The notes beneath the pieces are model-generated. The model was given only the letters and a program-made list of their open reading frames with translations, searched no databases and had not been told where the DNA came from. This document shows positions 54,074 through 63,384 of a stretch of DNA of 64,000 bases, piece after piece. Made by a program: the position numbers and the translations under genes. How positions within the stretch are numbered: the first letter of the stretch is position 1; each line of letters begins with the position of its first letter. The DNA comes from Methylocystis echinoides (GTDB lineage Bacteria > Pseudomonadota > Alphaproteobacteria > Rhizobiales > Beijerinckiaceae): assembly GCF_027923385.1 (NCBI RefSeq), contig NZ_BSEC01000001.1, forward strand, positions 2,802,501 through 2,866,500, written 5' to 3'.

Positions 54074-56835
54074 CAAGGCGCCGCCTCCGCTGCGTCCCGA
54101 TTGAAACATTGGCGCATGATCGCGATCAGTTCCTCGAGATATTCATTATCCTTGGTTATTATGTCGGCGCGCAGCGCGTGCAGACGGCGAATGTCTTCGT
54201 CGGTCAGCTCCTTCGCCGTGACGATGATGACCGGCAGAAGATCGAAGGCGGGACGCCGGCGCAATTCGCGCAGGAAGCCGAAGCCATCCAGATTGGGCAT
54301 CATCAGATCAAGCAGAATGAGATCGGGCGCAGGATGCGCCGAGAGCCAATCCAGCCCGTCCTGCCCGTTGACGGCGGCCTCGGCCCTGTAGCCGATCCCC
54401 GCGACCGAGCGACAGAGCAGCTCGCGCGTCGCGTCGTCGTCCTCGATGACGAGCACGGTATTCTCCCGCGAGGCGCCGCAATAGTTTTCGAGAAGCGCCG
54501 TCAGGCGGCGCCGGTCGATCGGCTTCGTCAGTAGCTCCGCCGCCCCGAGCGGGATCGCCAGTCCGCGCTCGTTGAGAATGGTGACCATGATGACGGGAAT
54601 ATTGCGCAGCGCGTCGTCTTCCTTGAGCTGCCTGAGCACGCTCCAGCCATCGAGCTGCGGCATCATGACGTCGAGCGTGATGGCCTGCGGCTTGTGCTGT
54701 CGCGCCAGCGCCAGCGCCTCCAGCCCGTTGCGCGCGACGATCACATGATACCCCTTGCTCTCGAGCGTGCGCGTCAACAGCTCGCGCGCGGTCGGATCGT
54801 CGTCGACGACCAATATGGTCGCATGCGACAGCGCCGCATCCGCCTCCGCCTTCTTCTTTTCCGGGGCCTGCGCCTGATTTGGCAGGCTGATTGTAAAGGT
54901 CGAGCCGACGCCCGGCGTGCTTTCCACGGAAACGTCACCGCCGAGCGCGGTGCAGAAATATTTGGTGATGGCGAGGCCGAGACCCGTTCCGCCGAAGCGT
55001 TTGGTTGTCGAGGCGTCGGCCTGGGTGAAGGCCTGAAACAGCCTGCCGAGCTGCTCCTCGCTCATGCCAAGACCCGTGTCGGCCACGCGGAAGCGCGCCG
55101 AGCCGTCAGCCTCCCGCGTTACCGTCAGCGAGACCTTGCCGTTGCTCGTGAACTTGTTGGCGTTGCTGAGAAGGTTGAGCAGACATTGCTTGACCTTCGT
55201 CTCATCCGAGAAGAACGCGCCCACATCGTCCGGGCAGATGAGTTCGAGAAGGTTTCCGTTCTTCTCCGCCAAGGGCTGGACGATCGAGACGGCTTCCCTG
55301 ACGAGCGGCGCGATGTCCACTTTCTCGATGAAGACCTCCATCTTTCCAGCCTCGATCTTGGAAAGGTCGAGAATGTCGTTGATGAGACTGAGCAGATGAC
55401 GGCCGGCGCTTTCGATCTTCTTCAGGTCGTCGACGGGCGCGGCGTCGTCATTGTCGAGCGCGTCTTCCTGCAGCATTTCGCTGTAGCCGATGATGGCGTT
55501 GAGCGGCGTACGCAGTTCGTGGCTCATATTCGCCAGAAAGGCGCTCTTCGTCTTGCTGGCCTCTTCGGCCGCGACGCGCGCGATCGACAATTCCTCATTG
55601 GCGAGCTGCAATTCGCGCGTGCGCGCCCGGATCTTGTCCTCCATGGAGCCGTAAAGCTCCCGCAACTCGCCTGTCATCGACCGGATCGCTGTCAAAAGAT
55701 GGCCGGTCTCGTCGCGACTTCTGATCTCGAATTGCACGTCGAGGTCGCCGCCGGCGACCTTCTCGGCGACGCCGACCGCCGTCCGGATCGGGCGGGTGAT
55801 CGTGCGCGCGACAGCCATCGCAAGCGCGATAATGGGCGGTATCATGAACAGGAGCAGCCAGAGCGTGGCGTTGCGCTGCGCCCGTGTGAGCGCGAAGGCT
55901 TCCCCGGTCTGCTGCTGTACGACCATGCCCCAGCGGAAAGACGGAACATAGGTCCATGACGCGACCACGGGTTGCCCGTCGAGGTCGTCGAAGAGACCCG
56001 AGCCATGAACGCCCGACAGCGCCCGCGCAAGCGCCGGAAAGGCGCCGCCCTCGATCGCCGTCTTCATGCTGAAGGCGCGGGAATCCTTATGGCGAAGTGG
56101 ATTCACCACAACCATCCGGTCTGCGTCGATGCGCTCCGCAACGAGCACGTCGCCTGTCTCGCCAAGACCCGTATAGTCATTGATGGCGCCGAACAGCTCC
56201 TTGTTGTCGAGACGGAATATGATCACGGCGACCGCGACGCCATTGTCGAGGACAGGCCCTGCGATGAAGGCCGCCGGCTCGTCCAGCCCGGGGTAGTTCC
56301 GGAAGGCCGAGATTTCCGCCTGCAGCAAGGTCCTTGCCCGGTCAACCGTGTCCGACAGCTCGGCGCCTTTGAGGGGTCCGCTGAACAGATTGCCGCTGAA
56401 AAGGTCGACGCCAGACTGAACGAAGAGCGTATCGCCGTTGAGTGAGACGAGCGCGCAATCAACATAATTGAAGTTGTTGCTCAGGCGGGCGAGCGTCTGG
56501 CCATGTTTGGCGACAGCCTGGCTGTAGGCCTGCGACTCCTTTCCGCCGGAACGCATCGCCTCGGCGAAATCCCGGGCGGCCGCACTGATGGACGGGCTGT
56601 GCATCAGCGACTCGACGCTACGAATCTTCTCGAGCGTCAGATTTTCGAGTTGCTCGACTTTCTTTTCGGCGACGACCCGAAGCGACGTCTGCACGGTCTG
56701 TCGCAGCGATTCTCGCGAAATGTCGTAGGTGCGCCATGCGAGCAGCGCGCAGGAGACGATGTTGATCGCCAGAAACCAGAAGATGATCTTGGCGCCAATG
56801 GAGCGTCGCAGGAAATTGGGTCGAAGAGGCTTCAT
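54073..56835 (-). CDS. Membrane hybrid histidine kinase with extracytoplasmic sensor and two receivers
   Basis: This 920-residue protein has membrane helices at about 15-36 and 324-344 enclosing a periplasmic dCache-like sensor ([40 protein letters not shown]). HAMP ([20 protein letters not shown]) and a coiled coil follow. HisKA has [20 protein letters not shown] with His439. The ATPase has the N box [18 protein letters not shown] and G boxes [20 protein letters not shown] and [20 protein letters not shown]. Two receivers end it ([40 protein letters not shown]). ATG 56835 is 5 bases past the binding-protein stop. All key residues look intact. The binding protein next door is its likely ligand partner. 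Confidence 0.92.
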   Translation of the reverse strand: MKPLRPNFLRRSIGAKIIFWFLAINIVSCALLAWRTYDISRESLRQTVQTSLRVVAEKKVEQLENLTLEKIRSVESLMHSPSISAAARDFAEAMRSGGKESQAYSQAVAKHGQTLARLSNNFNYVDCALVSLNGDTLFVQSGVDLFSGNLFSGPLKGAELSDTVDRARTLLQAEISAFRNYPGLDEPAAFIAGPVLDNGVAVAVIIFRLDNKELFGAINDYTGLGETGDVLVAERIDADRMVVVNPLRHKDSRAFSMKTAIEGGAFPALARALSGVHGSGLFDDLDGQPVVASWTYVPSFRWGMVVQQQTGEAFALTRAQRNATLWLLLFMIPPIIALAMAVARTITRPIRTAVGVAEKVAGGDLDVQFEIRSRDETGHLLTAIRSMTGELRELYGSMEDKIRARTRELQLANEELSIARVAAEEASKTKSAFLANMSHELRTPLNAIIGYSEMLQEDALDNDDAAPVDDLKKIESAGRHLLSLINDILDLSKIEAGKMEVFIEKVDIAPLVREAVSIVQPLAEKNGNLLELICPDDVGAFFSDETKVKQCLLNLLSNANKFTSNGKVSLTVTREADGSARFRVADTGLGMSEEQLGRLFQAFTQADASTTKRFGGTGLGLAITKYFCTALGGDVSVESTPGVGSTFTISLPNQAQAPEKKKAEADAALSHATILVVDDDPTARELLTRTLESKGYHVIVARNGLEALALARQHKPQAITLDVMMPQLDGWSVLRQLKEDDALRNIPVIMVTILNERGLAIPLGAAELLTKPIDRRRLTALLENYCGASRENTVLVIEDDDATRELLCRSVAGIGYRAEAAVNGQDGLDWLSAHPAPDLILLDLMMPNLDGFGFLRELRRRPAFDLLPVIIVTAKELTDEDIRRLHALRADIITKDNEYLEELIAIMRQCFNRDAAEAAP

Positions 56836-56840
56836 GACGT

Positions 56841-58124
56841 TCAGTTCGCCTCTACCGGATTGGCCCAGCTGCCGCCCCAGCGGCTGAACATGGCGCTCAG
56901 GAACGCCTCCCACTCGGCCTTGGTGCGCGTCGGGGGATAAGGAACGGGGCGGATCGGATGATTGATGGTCCACACCAGCTCGATCTGCCCGTCGGGCCGG
57001 ATCTTGCCCACGGAGAAGGATCGCCATGTGTGCTGCGTATAGGGATCGACCGAGATCAGCCCTTCCTGCGCGTCGAGCGTCTCCGTCAGCATGGTCCGCC
57101 GAACCCTTTCGACGTCGAGCGACTGCGCTTCCTGAACGGCCTTCGCCCATAGTCGGACGCTGAAATAGGAGGTGGCGATGACGTCGCCCGTCACGCGGTT
57201 GGCGCCGTACCGCGCGCGAAAGTTTTGCACGAAGCGCGCGTTTTCCGGTGTCTTGATCGCCTCGAAATAGCTCCAGGCGCTGTAGTGGCCCTGAAGGCTC
57301 GCGATCGGCAGACTGCGCAGTTCTTCCTCGCCAATGCTGACGGAAACGACCGGAAGCTTCGTCGCCGTCAGTCCGGCCTCGGTCAGCGCCTGATAGAATG
57401 CGCGGTTCGAGTCGCCAACGACTGAACTGAGCACCACGTCGGGCTGCGCGGCCTTAATTCTCTCGACCGCCTTCGCGACATTGGAGCTTCCAAAGAAGAT
57501 ATAATCCTCGCCAACGAGCTCCGCGCCGAGCGCCCGGATCGTGTCCTTCATGATTTCATTGATGCTGCGCGGCCAGACGTAATCGGAGCCGATGAGGTAG
57601 ATTCGCCTCCCGATATGATCGAGGCTCCACTTGATCGCCGGGATCACCTGCTGATTGGGCGCCGCGCCCGTGTAGATGATGTTCGGCGACTGTTCGAGGC
57701 CCTCATAGGCCATCGGATAAATCATCAGCTGGCCGTGCTTTTCGATGACCGGCGCCACGGTCTTCCGGCTCGCGGAGGTCCAGCATCCGAAAATCACGGA
57801 GACATTCTCCTGCGTGATCAGGCGCTCCGCCTCCCTGGCGAAGGTCGGCCAGTCGGATTTTCCATCGGCGATGACGGGGAGGATCTTGCGTCCCAGCAGT
57901 CCGCCATTGGCGTTGATCTCGTCGATGGCCAGAAGTTCGGCGTCGACCATGGAGTTTTCGCTGATCGCCATGGGGCCGGAGCGCGAATGCAGGATGCCGA
58001 CCCGGATCGGCGCGGCGTCGGCGGGGAACATCCAGTCAAGGCCGAACCAGAGCGCCGCAAGGACGACGATGGCCGCGACGAAGACAACGCCTTTCGATGT
58101 CGTGAAAGGAGCCTGAAAGGCCAT
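56841..58124 (-). CDS. Urea/amide-type ABC substrate-binding protein, membrane anchored
   Basis: This 427-residue periplasmic binding protein of the type 1 fold is related to UrtA/FmdD/AmiC. The first helix (VVFVAAIVVLAALWFGLDWM) has no clear cleavage site and probably stays as an anchor. The mature part reads RVGILHSRSGPMAISENSMV, DEINANGGLLGRKILPVIAD, FGCWTSASRKTVAPVIEKHG and NQQVIPAIKWSLDH. These are typical of the UrtA/AmiC group. No permease or ATPase gene follows. Instead it is the first gene of the kinase operon, which suggests a sensing role. Confidence 0.85.
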   Translation of the reverse strand: MAFQAPFTTSKGVVFVAAIVVLAALWFGLDWMFPADAAPIRVGILHSRSGPMAISENSMVDAELLAIDEINANGGLLGRKILPVIADGKSDWPTFAREAERLITQENVSVIFGCWTSASRKTVAPVIEKHGQLMIYPMAYEGLEQSPNIIYTGAAPNQQVIPAIKWSLDHIGRRIYLIGSDYVWPRSINEIMKDTIRALGAELVGEDYIFFGSSNVAKAVERIKAAQPDVVLSSVVGDSNRAFYQALTEAGLTATKLPVVSVSIGEEELRSLPIASLQGHYSAWSYFEAIKTPENARFVQNFRARYGANRVTGDVIATSYFSVRLWAKAVQEAQSLDVERVRRTMLTETLDAQEGLISVDPYTQHTWRSFSVGKIRPDGQIELVWTINHPIRPVPYPPTRTKAEWEAFLSAMFSRWGGSWANPVEAN

Positions 58125-58209
58125 GATTGTTAAGCTCCTGCTTGGCGCCGACCTGCGGGATATTGATCGCCGGCGCGGTCGCGGGCAACCCTTATCGAGC
58201 TCGAGCGCT

Positions 58210-59487
58210 TCAAGACGGCAGGCCGTTCATCTCGAACAGCAGTCCGGCGACGGTGGCGCTCAGGCATGTCGCCATCGTGCCCGAGAGAATGGACCGCAGG
58301 CCGAGACGCGTGATTTCCGCGCGGCGCTCCGGCAGCATGGCGTTGAGCCCGCCCACGAGAATGCCCATGCTGCCGAAATTGGCGAAACCGCACAGCGCAT
58401 AGGTGAGCAGCAGGCGGCTTTTCGGCGAGAGCGCCTGCGCGCCGAGGGCGCTCATGTCCCGATAGGCGACGAATTCATTCATCACCGTTTTGGTCGCCAT
58501 CAACGAGGCGGCGACCGGCGTTTCCGCCCATGGCACGCCGATCAGCCAGACGACGGGCAGGAACGGCCAGGAGAAGAGCCATTGCAGGCTCACGACCTGA
58601 CCGCCGATCGCCGGCAGCAAAGCGAGCGCCATGTTGACGAGGGTCACCAGCGCAATTGTCGTCAGCAGCACGCTGACGATGCCGACAAGCGGCCCCACGC
58701 CATCCGCGACGCCCTTGATGATGGCGTCGAACGGCCCGGCCGGCGGATGGTCGAAGATCAGCACCGCCTCGTCCTCCAGGTCGCCGAGCCGCCATGGCGA
58801 CATGATCGCGGCGATGGCGATGGCCGCCGGGGTCGCGATGACGGAGGCGGCGAGGATGTGGCCAAGCGCGTCGGGAATGAAGGGCGAAAGAAAGCCGGCG
58901 TAGATAACCATCACCGTTCCGGCGACGCCGGCCATGCCGCAACTCATCAAGGCGAACAGTTCGCCGCGCTGCATGCGCGCGAGATAAGGGCGAATGAGCA
59001 GCGGCGCCTCGATCATGCCCACGAAAACATGGACCGCCGCGCCGAGCGCCAATGGACCGCTCAGCCCCATCGACCGCCGCAGCAGCCATGCGAGCGCGCC
59101 CGCGACGCGTTGCAAAACGCCCAGATAGAAGAACAGCGCGGCGAGCGCCGAAATGGTCAGCACCATCGGCAGGGCGCCGAAGGCGAGAATGAAACCGGCG
59201 CCCGGCTTCTTCACCTCAAAGGGCATGTCGCCGCCGGCGAGATAGCCGAAGACGAAAGACGCGCCCGCATCGGTCGCCGTCTGCACGGCGTTGGCGCCGT
59301 CGCTCGCCAGCGCCAGCAGCCGCTTCACAGGCGGAAGATAGCCGAGCAGAAGCGCCACGGCGATTTCCAGCGCCAGTCCCGCAACGACAACGCGCCAGGG
59401 AATGGCGCGACGATCATCGCTGAGCGCGACGGCGAGCAGCAGAAAAAACACGAAAGCGAGCAGTGTGCGGGCGAGTTCGACGGCCAT
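58210..59487 (-). CDS. Concentrative nucleoside transporter (NupC/CNT family)
   Basis: This is a 425-residue inner-membrane carrier that imports nucleosides with H+ or Na+. Typical CNT blocks are FGALPMVLTISALAALFFYL, then VHVFVGMIEAPLLIRPYLAR, and LSPKSRLLLTYALCGFANFG. The G-x-x-E/Q-T/A metal-site loop is represented by GVPWAETPVAASLMATKTVM. It lies on the same strand as gldA, with 26 bases between. Its own substrate is unclear. Confidence 0.9.
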   Translation of the reverse strand: MAVELARTLLAFVFFLLLAVALSDDRRAIPWRVVVAGLALEIAVALLLGYLPPVKRLLALASDGANAVQTATDAGASFVFGYLAGGDMPFEVKKPGAGFILAFGALPMVLTISALAALFFYLGVLQRVAGALAWLLRRSMGLSGPLALGAAVHVFVGMIEAPLLIRPYLARMQRGELFALMSCGMAGVAGTVMVIYAGFLSPFIPDALGHILAASVIATPAAIAIAAIMSPWRLGDLEDEAVLIFDHPPAGPFDAIIKGVADGVGPLVGIVSVLLTTIALVTLVNMALALLPAIGGQVVSLQWLFSWPFLPVVWLIGVPWAETPVAASLMATKTVMNEFVAYRDMSALGAQALSPKSRLLLTYALCGFANFGSMGILVGGLNAMLPERRAEITRLGLRSILSGTMATCLSATVAGLLFEMNGLPS

Positions 59488-59513
59488 GTGCGCGGTTCTT
59501 CTTCGTTTTGCGA

Positions 59514-60614
59514 TCAGCGGCGCGCCGCAAAAGCGGCGCCCATCGCGTCGGCGGCGTAAATCGCATCCATGAGCGTGTCGGCGGTGACCGCGAAGGGCTC
59601 GTTATGCGCGCTCTCCCCGGGCGCCACGGCGCGCGCCGCGATGGCGCGAGCCGTCTCGCGAGAAAGGCTGCGTAGACCGAGTTCGGCGAGCGTCATCGGC
59701 AGGCCGACGTCACGGCAAAATCCCATGACCTCGTCGAGCACGGAGGTCTCCCGCCCTTCCAGAACGAGTTGCACGAGCGTGCCGAAGGCGACCTTCTCGC
59801 CATGCAGCCGGTCATGCGTCTGCGGCGCGGCGGTCAGTCCATTGTGAACCGAATGCGCGACGGCCAGACCGCCCGACTCGAAGCCGAGACCCGAGAGAAG
59901 CGTATTGGCTTCGATGATGCGTTCGAGCGCCGGCGTGATCGCGCCCGCATGCGCCGCCGCCACGGCCGCCGTCCCGTCCTTCAGCAGCGTGTCGTAACAC
60001 AGCCGGGCGATCGCGGCGGCGGCCATCGTGCTTTGGCCGCCGACAACATTGATGCGATGCGCGCGCATGGACGCGTCGGCTTCGAAGAAGGTCGCGAGCG
60101 CGTCGCCCATGCCGGCGATGAGCTGCCGCACCGGCGCGCGCGCGATGATCGAACTGTCGACAAGCACGAGATCGGGATTGCGCTTGTAGAAGAGGCATTT
60201 TTCGAAGACGCCGTCTTCCGAGTAAACGACCGACAGCGCGCTGAAGGGCGCGTCGCTCGACGCGGTGGTCGGACAACAGGCGACGGGCAGATCGCGTTCC
60301 GCAGCGATGGCCCGCGCCGCATCCAGCGTCTTGCCGCCCCCGGCGCCGACGACGACGGAAGCGCCGCGCGCGGCTTCCGTTCCGCGCGCGATTTCGGCAA
60401 AGGAGCATTCGCCGCCGAAGTCGAACAAAGTGTAATCGAGACCTTCCCGGGCGAAGGTTTCGCGCCAGATTTCCTCTGCGATTTTCCGGGCGGTTGGGCT
60501 CGCAAGGATGAACGCCCGGCCGGAGACGCCGAGCCGCCGCAACTGCGCGGCGAGCGATCGCATGGCGTCCCGCCCCTGAACATATCGCGCGGGCGCGCAG
60601 AAGACTTTCAGCAT
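59514..60614 (-). CDS. Glycerol dehydrogenase-like iron/zinc alcohol dehydrogenase
   Basis: This 366-residue enzyme matches GldA, which oxidises glycerol to dihydroxyacetone with NAD+. The NAD site is VVVGAGGGKTLDAARAIAAE. The metal ligands lie in GMGDALATFFEADASM (Asp), GGLAVAHSVHNGLTA (His) and HDRLHGEKVAFGTLVQLV (His). The polyol site has CPTTASSDAPFSALSVVY. The protein is complete. It precedes the nucleoside transporter in the same direction. Related enzymes act on other diols, so the substrate is inferred. Confidence 0.88.
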   Translation of the reverse strand: MLKVFCAPARYVQGRDAMRSLAAQLRRLGVSGRAFILASPTARKIAEEIWRETFAREGLDYTLFDFGGECSFAEIARGTEAARGASVVVGAGGGKTLDAARAIAAERDLPVACCPTTASSDAPFSALSVVYSEDGVFEKCLFYKRNPDLVLVDSSIIARAPVRQLIAGMGDALATFFEADASMRAHRINVVGGQSTMAAAAIARLCYDTLLKDGTAAVAAAHAGAITPALERIIEANTLLSGLGFESGGLAVAHSVHNGLTAAPQTHDRLHGEKVAFGTLVQLVLEGRETSVLDEVMGFCRDVGLPMTLAELGLRSLSRETARAIAARAVAPGESAHNEPFAVTADTLMDAIYAADAMGAAFAARR

Positions 60615-60660
60615 GATGTTGTCCGGCTTGCAAATTTCACCGGATAGAGCACGAAACCAG

Positions 60661-60762
60661 CGCGAAGGTCGAGACCCCGGCCCCTCTCCATTGCCCGTCG
60701 CAATACGGGCGTCCGACGGCGCCCTGCCGCGGGGAGGGGAAGAGGGCGGGGCGCCGCCGCCC
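60661..60762. repeat. Palindromic repeat between gldA-like gene and ABC exporter
   Basis: GCCCGTCGCAATACGGGC forms a hairpin at about 60692. The outer sequences GACCCCGGCCCCTCTCC and GGGGAGGGGAAGAGGGCGGG are roughly complementary. The unit GCCCGTC-N4-ACGGGCGTCCG recurs at about 63292 in the same form. Confidence 0.65.
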
Positions 60763-62582
60763 TACCCCGCGACGGCTTCGCCCCGCGCGAACTGCAGCTT
60801 CGCCAGTCGCGCATAGAGCCCGTCGGCGGCGCTGAGGCTGGCGTGCGTGCCCTCCTCCACGACGCGGCCCTCGTCGAGCACCAGAATGCGGTCGGCTTCC
60901 AGCACCGTCGCCAGACGATGCGCGATGACGATGCTGGTGCGGCCCGCCATCACGTCGTGCAGCGCCGCCTGCACCGCCGCTTCATTCTCGGCGTCGAGCG
61001 CCGACGTCGCCTCGTCGAGCAGCAGGATGGGCGCGTCGGCGAGGATCGCGCGCGCAATGGCGAGGCGCTGGCGCTGGCCCCCGGAGAGGGTGACGCCGCG
61101 CTCGCCGAGCGGCGTGTCGTAGCCCTGCGGCAGGGCCGAGATGAACCCATGCGCCTGCGCCCGCTTCGCCGCCCCGACAATGGCGTCGCGGCTCGCGCCA
61201 TCACGGCCATAGGCGATATTTTCCGCCACCGTCAGCCCGAAAATCACCGGGTCCTGCGGCGCAAGCGCCATCGCCGCGCGGAGGTCGAGCGGGTCCAGCG
61301 ACCGAACATCGATCCCGTCGACGCGCACCGCGCCGCTGTCCACATCGTAGAAGCGCAGCAGCAGCGAGAAGATCGTCGATTTGCCGGCGCCCGAGGGGCC
61401 GACCAGCGCGACGCGCTCGCCGGGCTCGACGGTGAAGGACAATCCTTTCAGCGCCGGCCGGTCCGGCGTCGTCGGATAGGCGAAGGCGACGCTCTCGAAG
61501 GCGATGCGCCCCTGCCAGCGCGCCGGCGCGGGCGTCGGATGCGCCGGCGCGACGATACGGGGTTTGACCTCGAGAATATCGGCAATGCGCGCGGCCGCGC
61601 CGGCGGCGGCGGCGACCTCGCTCCAGACGCTCGACAATTCGCCGAGCGAACTCGCGCCGAGCACCGCGTAAAGCACGAATTGCGACAGCAGGCCGGAGCT
61701 CATGCGGCCGGCGAGCACGTCCTGTGCGCCGAGCCACAGCACGCCGACGATGCTGGTGAACACGACCAGGATCACGGCGGCGGTGACGATGGCGCGCATC
61801 AGCGTCGCGGCCTGCGCGGCCGTGAAGGCCGCTTCGACGGCGCGGCGGAACCGCGCGACCGTCGACGCCTGCGCGCCATTCGCCTGCATGACGCGCACCG
61901 CGCCAAGGTTCTCGCCGGCATAAGCGGAGGCCTCGGCCAGCGTGTCCTGCGCATGTTTGGAGCGCCCGCGCACCATGCGCCCCGACGCGATCAGCGGCAG
62001 CACGATGACGGGGATCGCCGCAAGCGCCAGCCCGGCGAGCTTGGGGCTCGTCGCCACCATCATCACCACCGCGCCGACGAACATGAACAGATTGCGCAGG
62101 GCGACGGATGCAGAGGAGCCGAAAGCGGATTTGAGCAGCGTCGTGTCGGCGGTCAGGCGCGAGAGGAGCTCGCCCGTCTTGGCCGTATCGAAAAAGGCGG
62201 CGTCGAGGGTGGTGAGATGGCTGAACAGATCGCCGCGCAGATCGGCGACGACGCGCTCGCCGAGGGTCATGACGAAATAGTAGCGGGTGGCCGAGGCCAG
62301 CGCGAGCGTCGCCGCCACCGCGATCATGGCGCCGAAATAGGCGTTCACGGTTCCCGCGCTGTCCGTCGAGAAGCCGTGGTCGATCATGCCGCGCACGGCG
62401 GCGGGAAGGGTCAGCGTCGCGGCGGCGGCGATGATCAGCGCCGCGAATGCGAGCGCAATGGTGCGCTTGTAGCGCAGCGCATAGGGAAGCAGCGGACGCA
62501 GCGGGGCCAGTGTCGCCCCGAGTCGCCGCCGCGATTCGGGCGGGGTTGCGCCGCCGGATACGGTTTCGTTCGTTTGGGTCAT
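60762..62582 (-). CDS. ABC exporter, fused permease/ATPase (MsbA-like)
   Basis: This 606-residue half-transporter is probably a homodimer that exports lipids or hydrophobic compounds. The membrane domain has six helices with the intracellular loop AFFDTAKTGELLSRLTADTT. The ATPase has Walker A LVGPSGAGKSTIFSLLLRFY, the Q-loop MALAPQDPVIFGLTV, the signature GVTLSGGQRQRLAIARAILA, Walker B ILLLDEATSALDAENEAA, and the His switch VIAHRLATV. All motifs are intact. The substrate is unknown; similarity to MsbA/ABCB-type exporters is by motif only. Confidence 0.92.
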   Translation of the reverse strand: MTQTNETVSGGATPPESRRRLGATLAPLRPLLPYALRYKRTIALAFAALIIAAAATLTLPAAVRGMIDHGFSTDSAGTVNAYFGAMIAVAATLALASATRYYFVMTLGERVVADLRGDLFSHLTTLDAAFFDTAKTGELLSRLTADTTLLKSAFGSSASVALRNLFMFVGAVVMMVATSPKLAGLALAAIPVIVLPLIASGRMVRGRSKHAQDTLAEASAYAGENLGAVRVMQANGAQASTVARFRRAVEAAFTAAQAATLMRAIVTAAVILVVFTSIVGVLWLGAQDVLAGRMSSGLLSQFVLYAVLGASSLGELSSVWSEVAAAAGAAARIADILEVKPRIVAPAHPTPAPARWQGRIAFESVAFAYPTTPDRPALKGLSFTVEPGERVALVGPSGAGKSTIFSLLLRFYDVDSGAVRVDGIDVRSLDPLDLRAAMALAPQDPVIFGLTVAENIAYGRDGASRDAIVGAAKRAQAHGFISALPQGYDTPLGERGVTLSGGQRQRLAIARAILADAPILLLDEATSALDAENEAAVQAALHDVMAGRTSIVIAHRLATVLEADRILVLDEGRVVEEGTHASLSAADGLYARLAKLQFARGEAVAG

Positions 62583-62908
62583 GGCGCGACCCTATCGCGC
62601 CGCGCGACCCATGGAAACGACTCGCGCGCGGCAGACCGAAATTCGCGAAATTGTGCGGTGCAGGATGAAATTTTTTTCGTCCGCTCAGACTGAAATTCTT
62701 CTAGACAGCCGAAAAATCCCTTATTTGTCATGGCGCTACAGCGTGCGACATGTTGTCGCGGAAAATTGCGCCAACGGCTGGACACCGCCGAAACTTATGA
62801 TAACTTTTGCCTGCGTCGAAATGACGCGACCGCCATCCGGTGGGGGGCACCGCGCCAGAACAAAAAGATAAAAGGCGCAGCTCTGGGAACGAAAGAGGAG
62901 TGAAGGTT

Positions 62909-63076
62909 ATGGCTGATAAAGAACTCGAAATCACCACGAACACCTACATCTTCGCTGGCGTTGGCGCCGTTCTTCTTGGCGGCCTCGCCGCGGCTGCGCT
63001 CGGCGGTCTGCCGAACACGATCGCCGCTGGCGTCGTCGGCGCGCTCGCGGGCGGCTGCCTGGGTCTGTTCTTCTAA
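62909..63076 (+). CDS. Small membrane protein with Gly/Ala-rich helices
   Basis: This 55-residue protein starts at ATG 62909 after AAGAGGAG. It begins ADKELEITTNTYIFAGVGAV. Two short hydrophobic Gly/Ala-rich helices follow (LLGGLAAAALGGLPNTIAAG, VVGALAGGCLGLFF). It probably sits in a membrane. A perfect terminator follows, which supports it as a stand-alone expressed gene. No family is recognised. Confidence 0.75.
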   Translation: MADKELEITTNTYIFAGVGAVLLGGLAAAALGGLPNTIAAGVVGALAGGCLGLFF

Positions 63077-63132
63077 TCGACAATTTCGGCGCGCGCCGGT
63101 CTGGCCGCCGGCGTAGCGCCAAAGTCGACACC

Positions 63133-63173
63133 AGCCAGCAATCGTTTCGGCGATTGCTGGCTGTGTTGTTTTT
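63133..63173 (+). terminator. Strong intrinsic terminator
   Basis: AGCCAGCAATCG and CGATTGCTGGCT form a perfect 12-bp stem with a 6-nt loop (TTTCGG), followed by GTGTTGTTTTT. It is 57 bases past the small membrane protein stop and is a textbook Rho-independent terminator. Confidence 0.9.
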
Positions 63174-63189
63174 GGCGGGTGGTTATTGG

Positions 63190-63352
63190 CGGAGAGACCC
63201 CCTCCCCACCCCTCCCCCGCTGCGCGCGAGAGGGAGCAGATCGGCGCCGTCGCCACGAACGGTGCTCGCGAGCGTCCCCTCTCCCGCCATAGCCCGTCTG
63301 CGAAGACGGGCGTCCGGCGCCCTATGGCGGGGGTGGGTCAGGGAGGGGGCTT
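63190..63352. repeat. Palindromic repeat before the acyl-CoA synthetase stop
   Basis: ACCCCCTCCCCACCCCTCCC on the left is matched by GGGGGTGGGTCAGGGAGGGG on the right. Inside are GCCCGTCTGCGAAGACGGGC and GGCGCCCTATGGCGGG arms. It shares the unit GCCCGTC-N-GACGGGCGTCCG with the copy at 60692. Confidence 0.7.
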
Positions 63353-63384
63353 TAGGGAATTTACAAGCGAGGGACGACCGCCCC

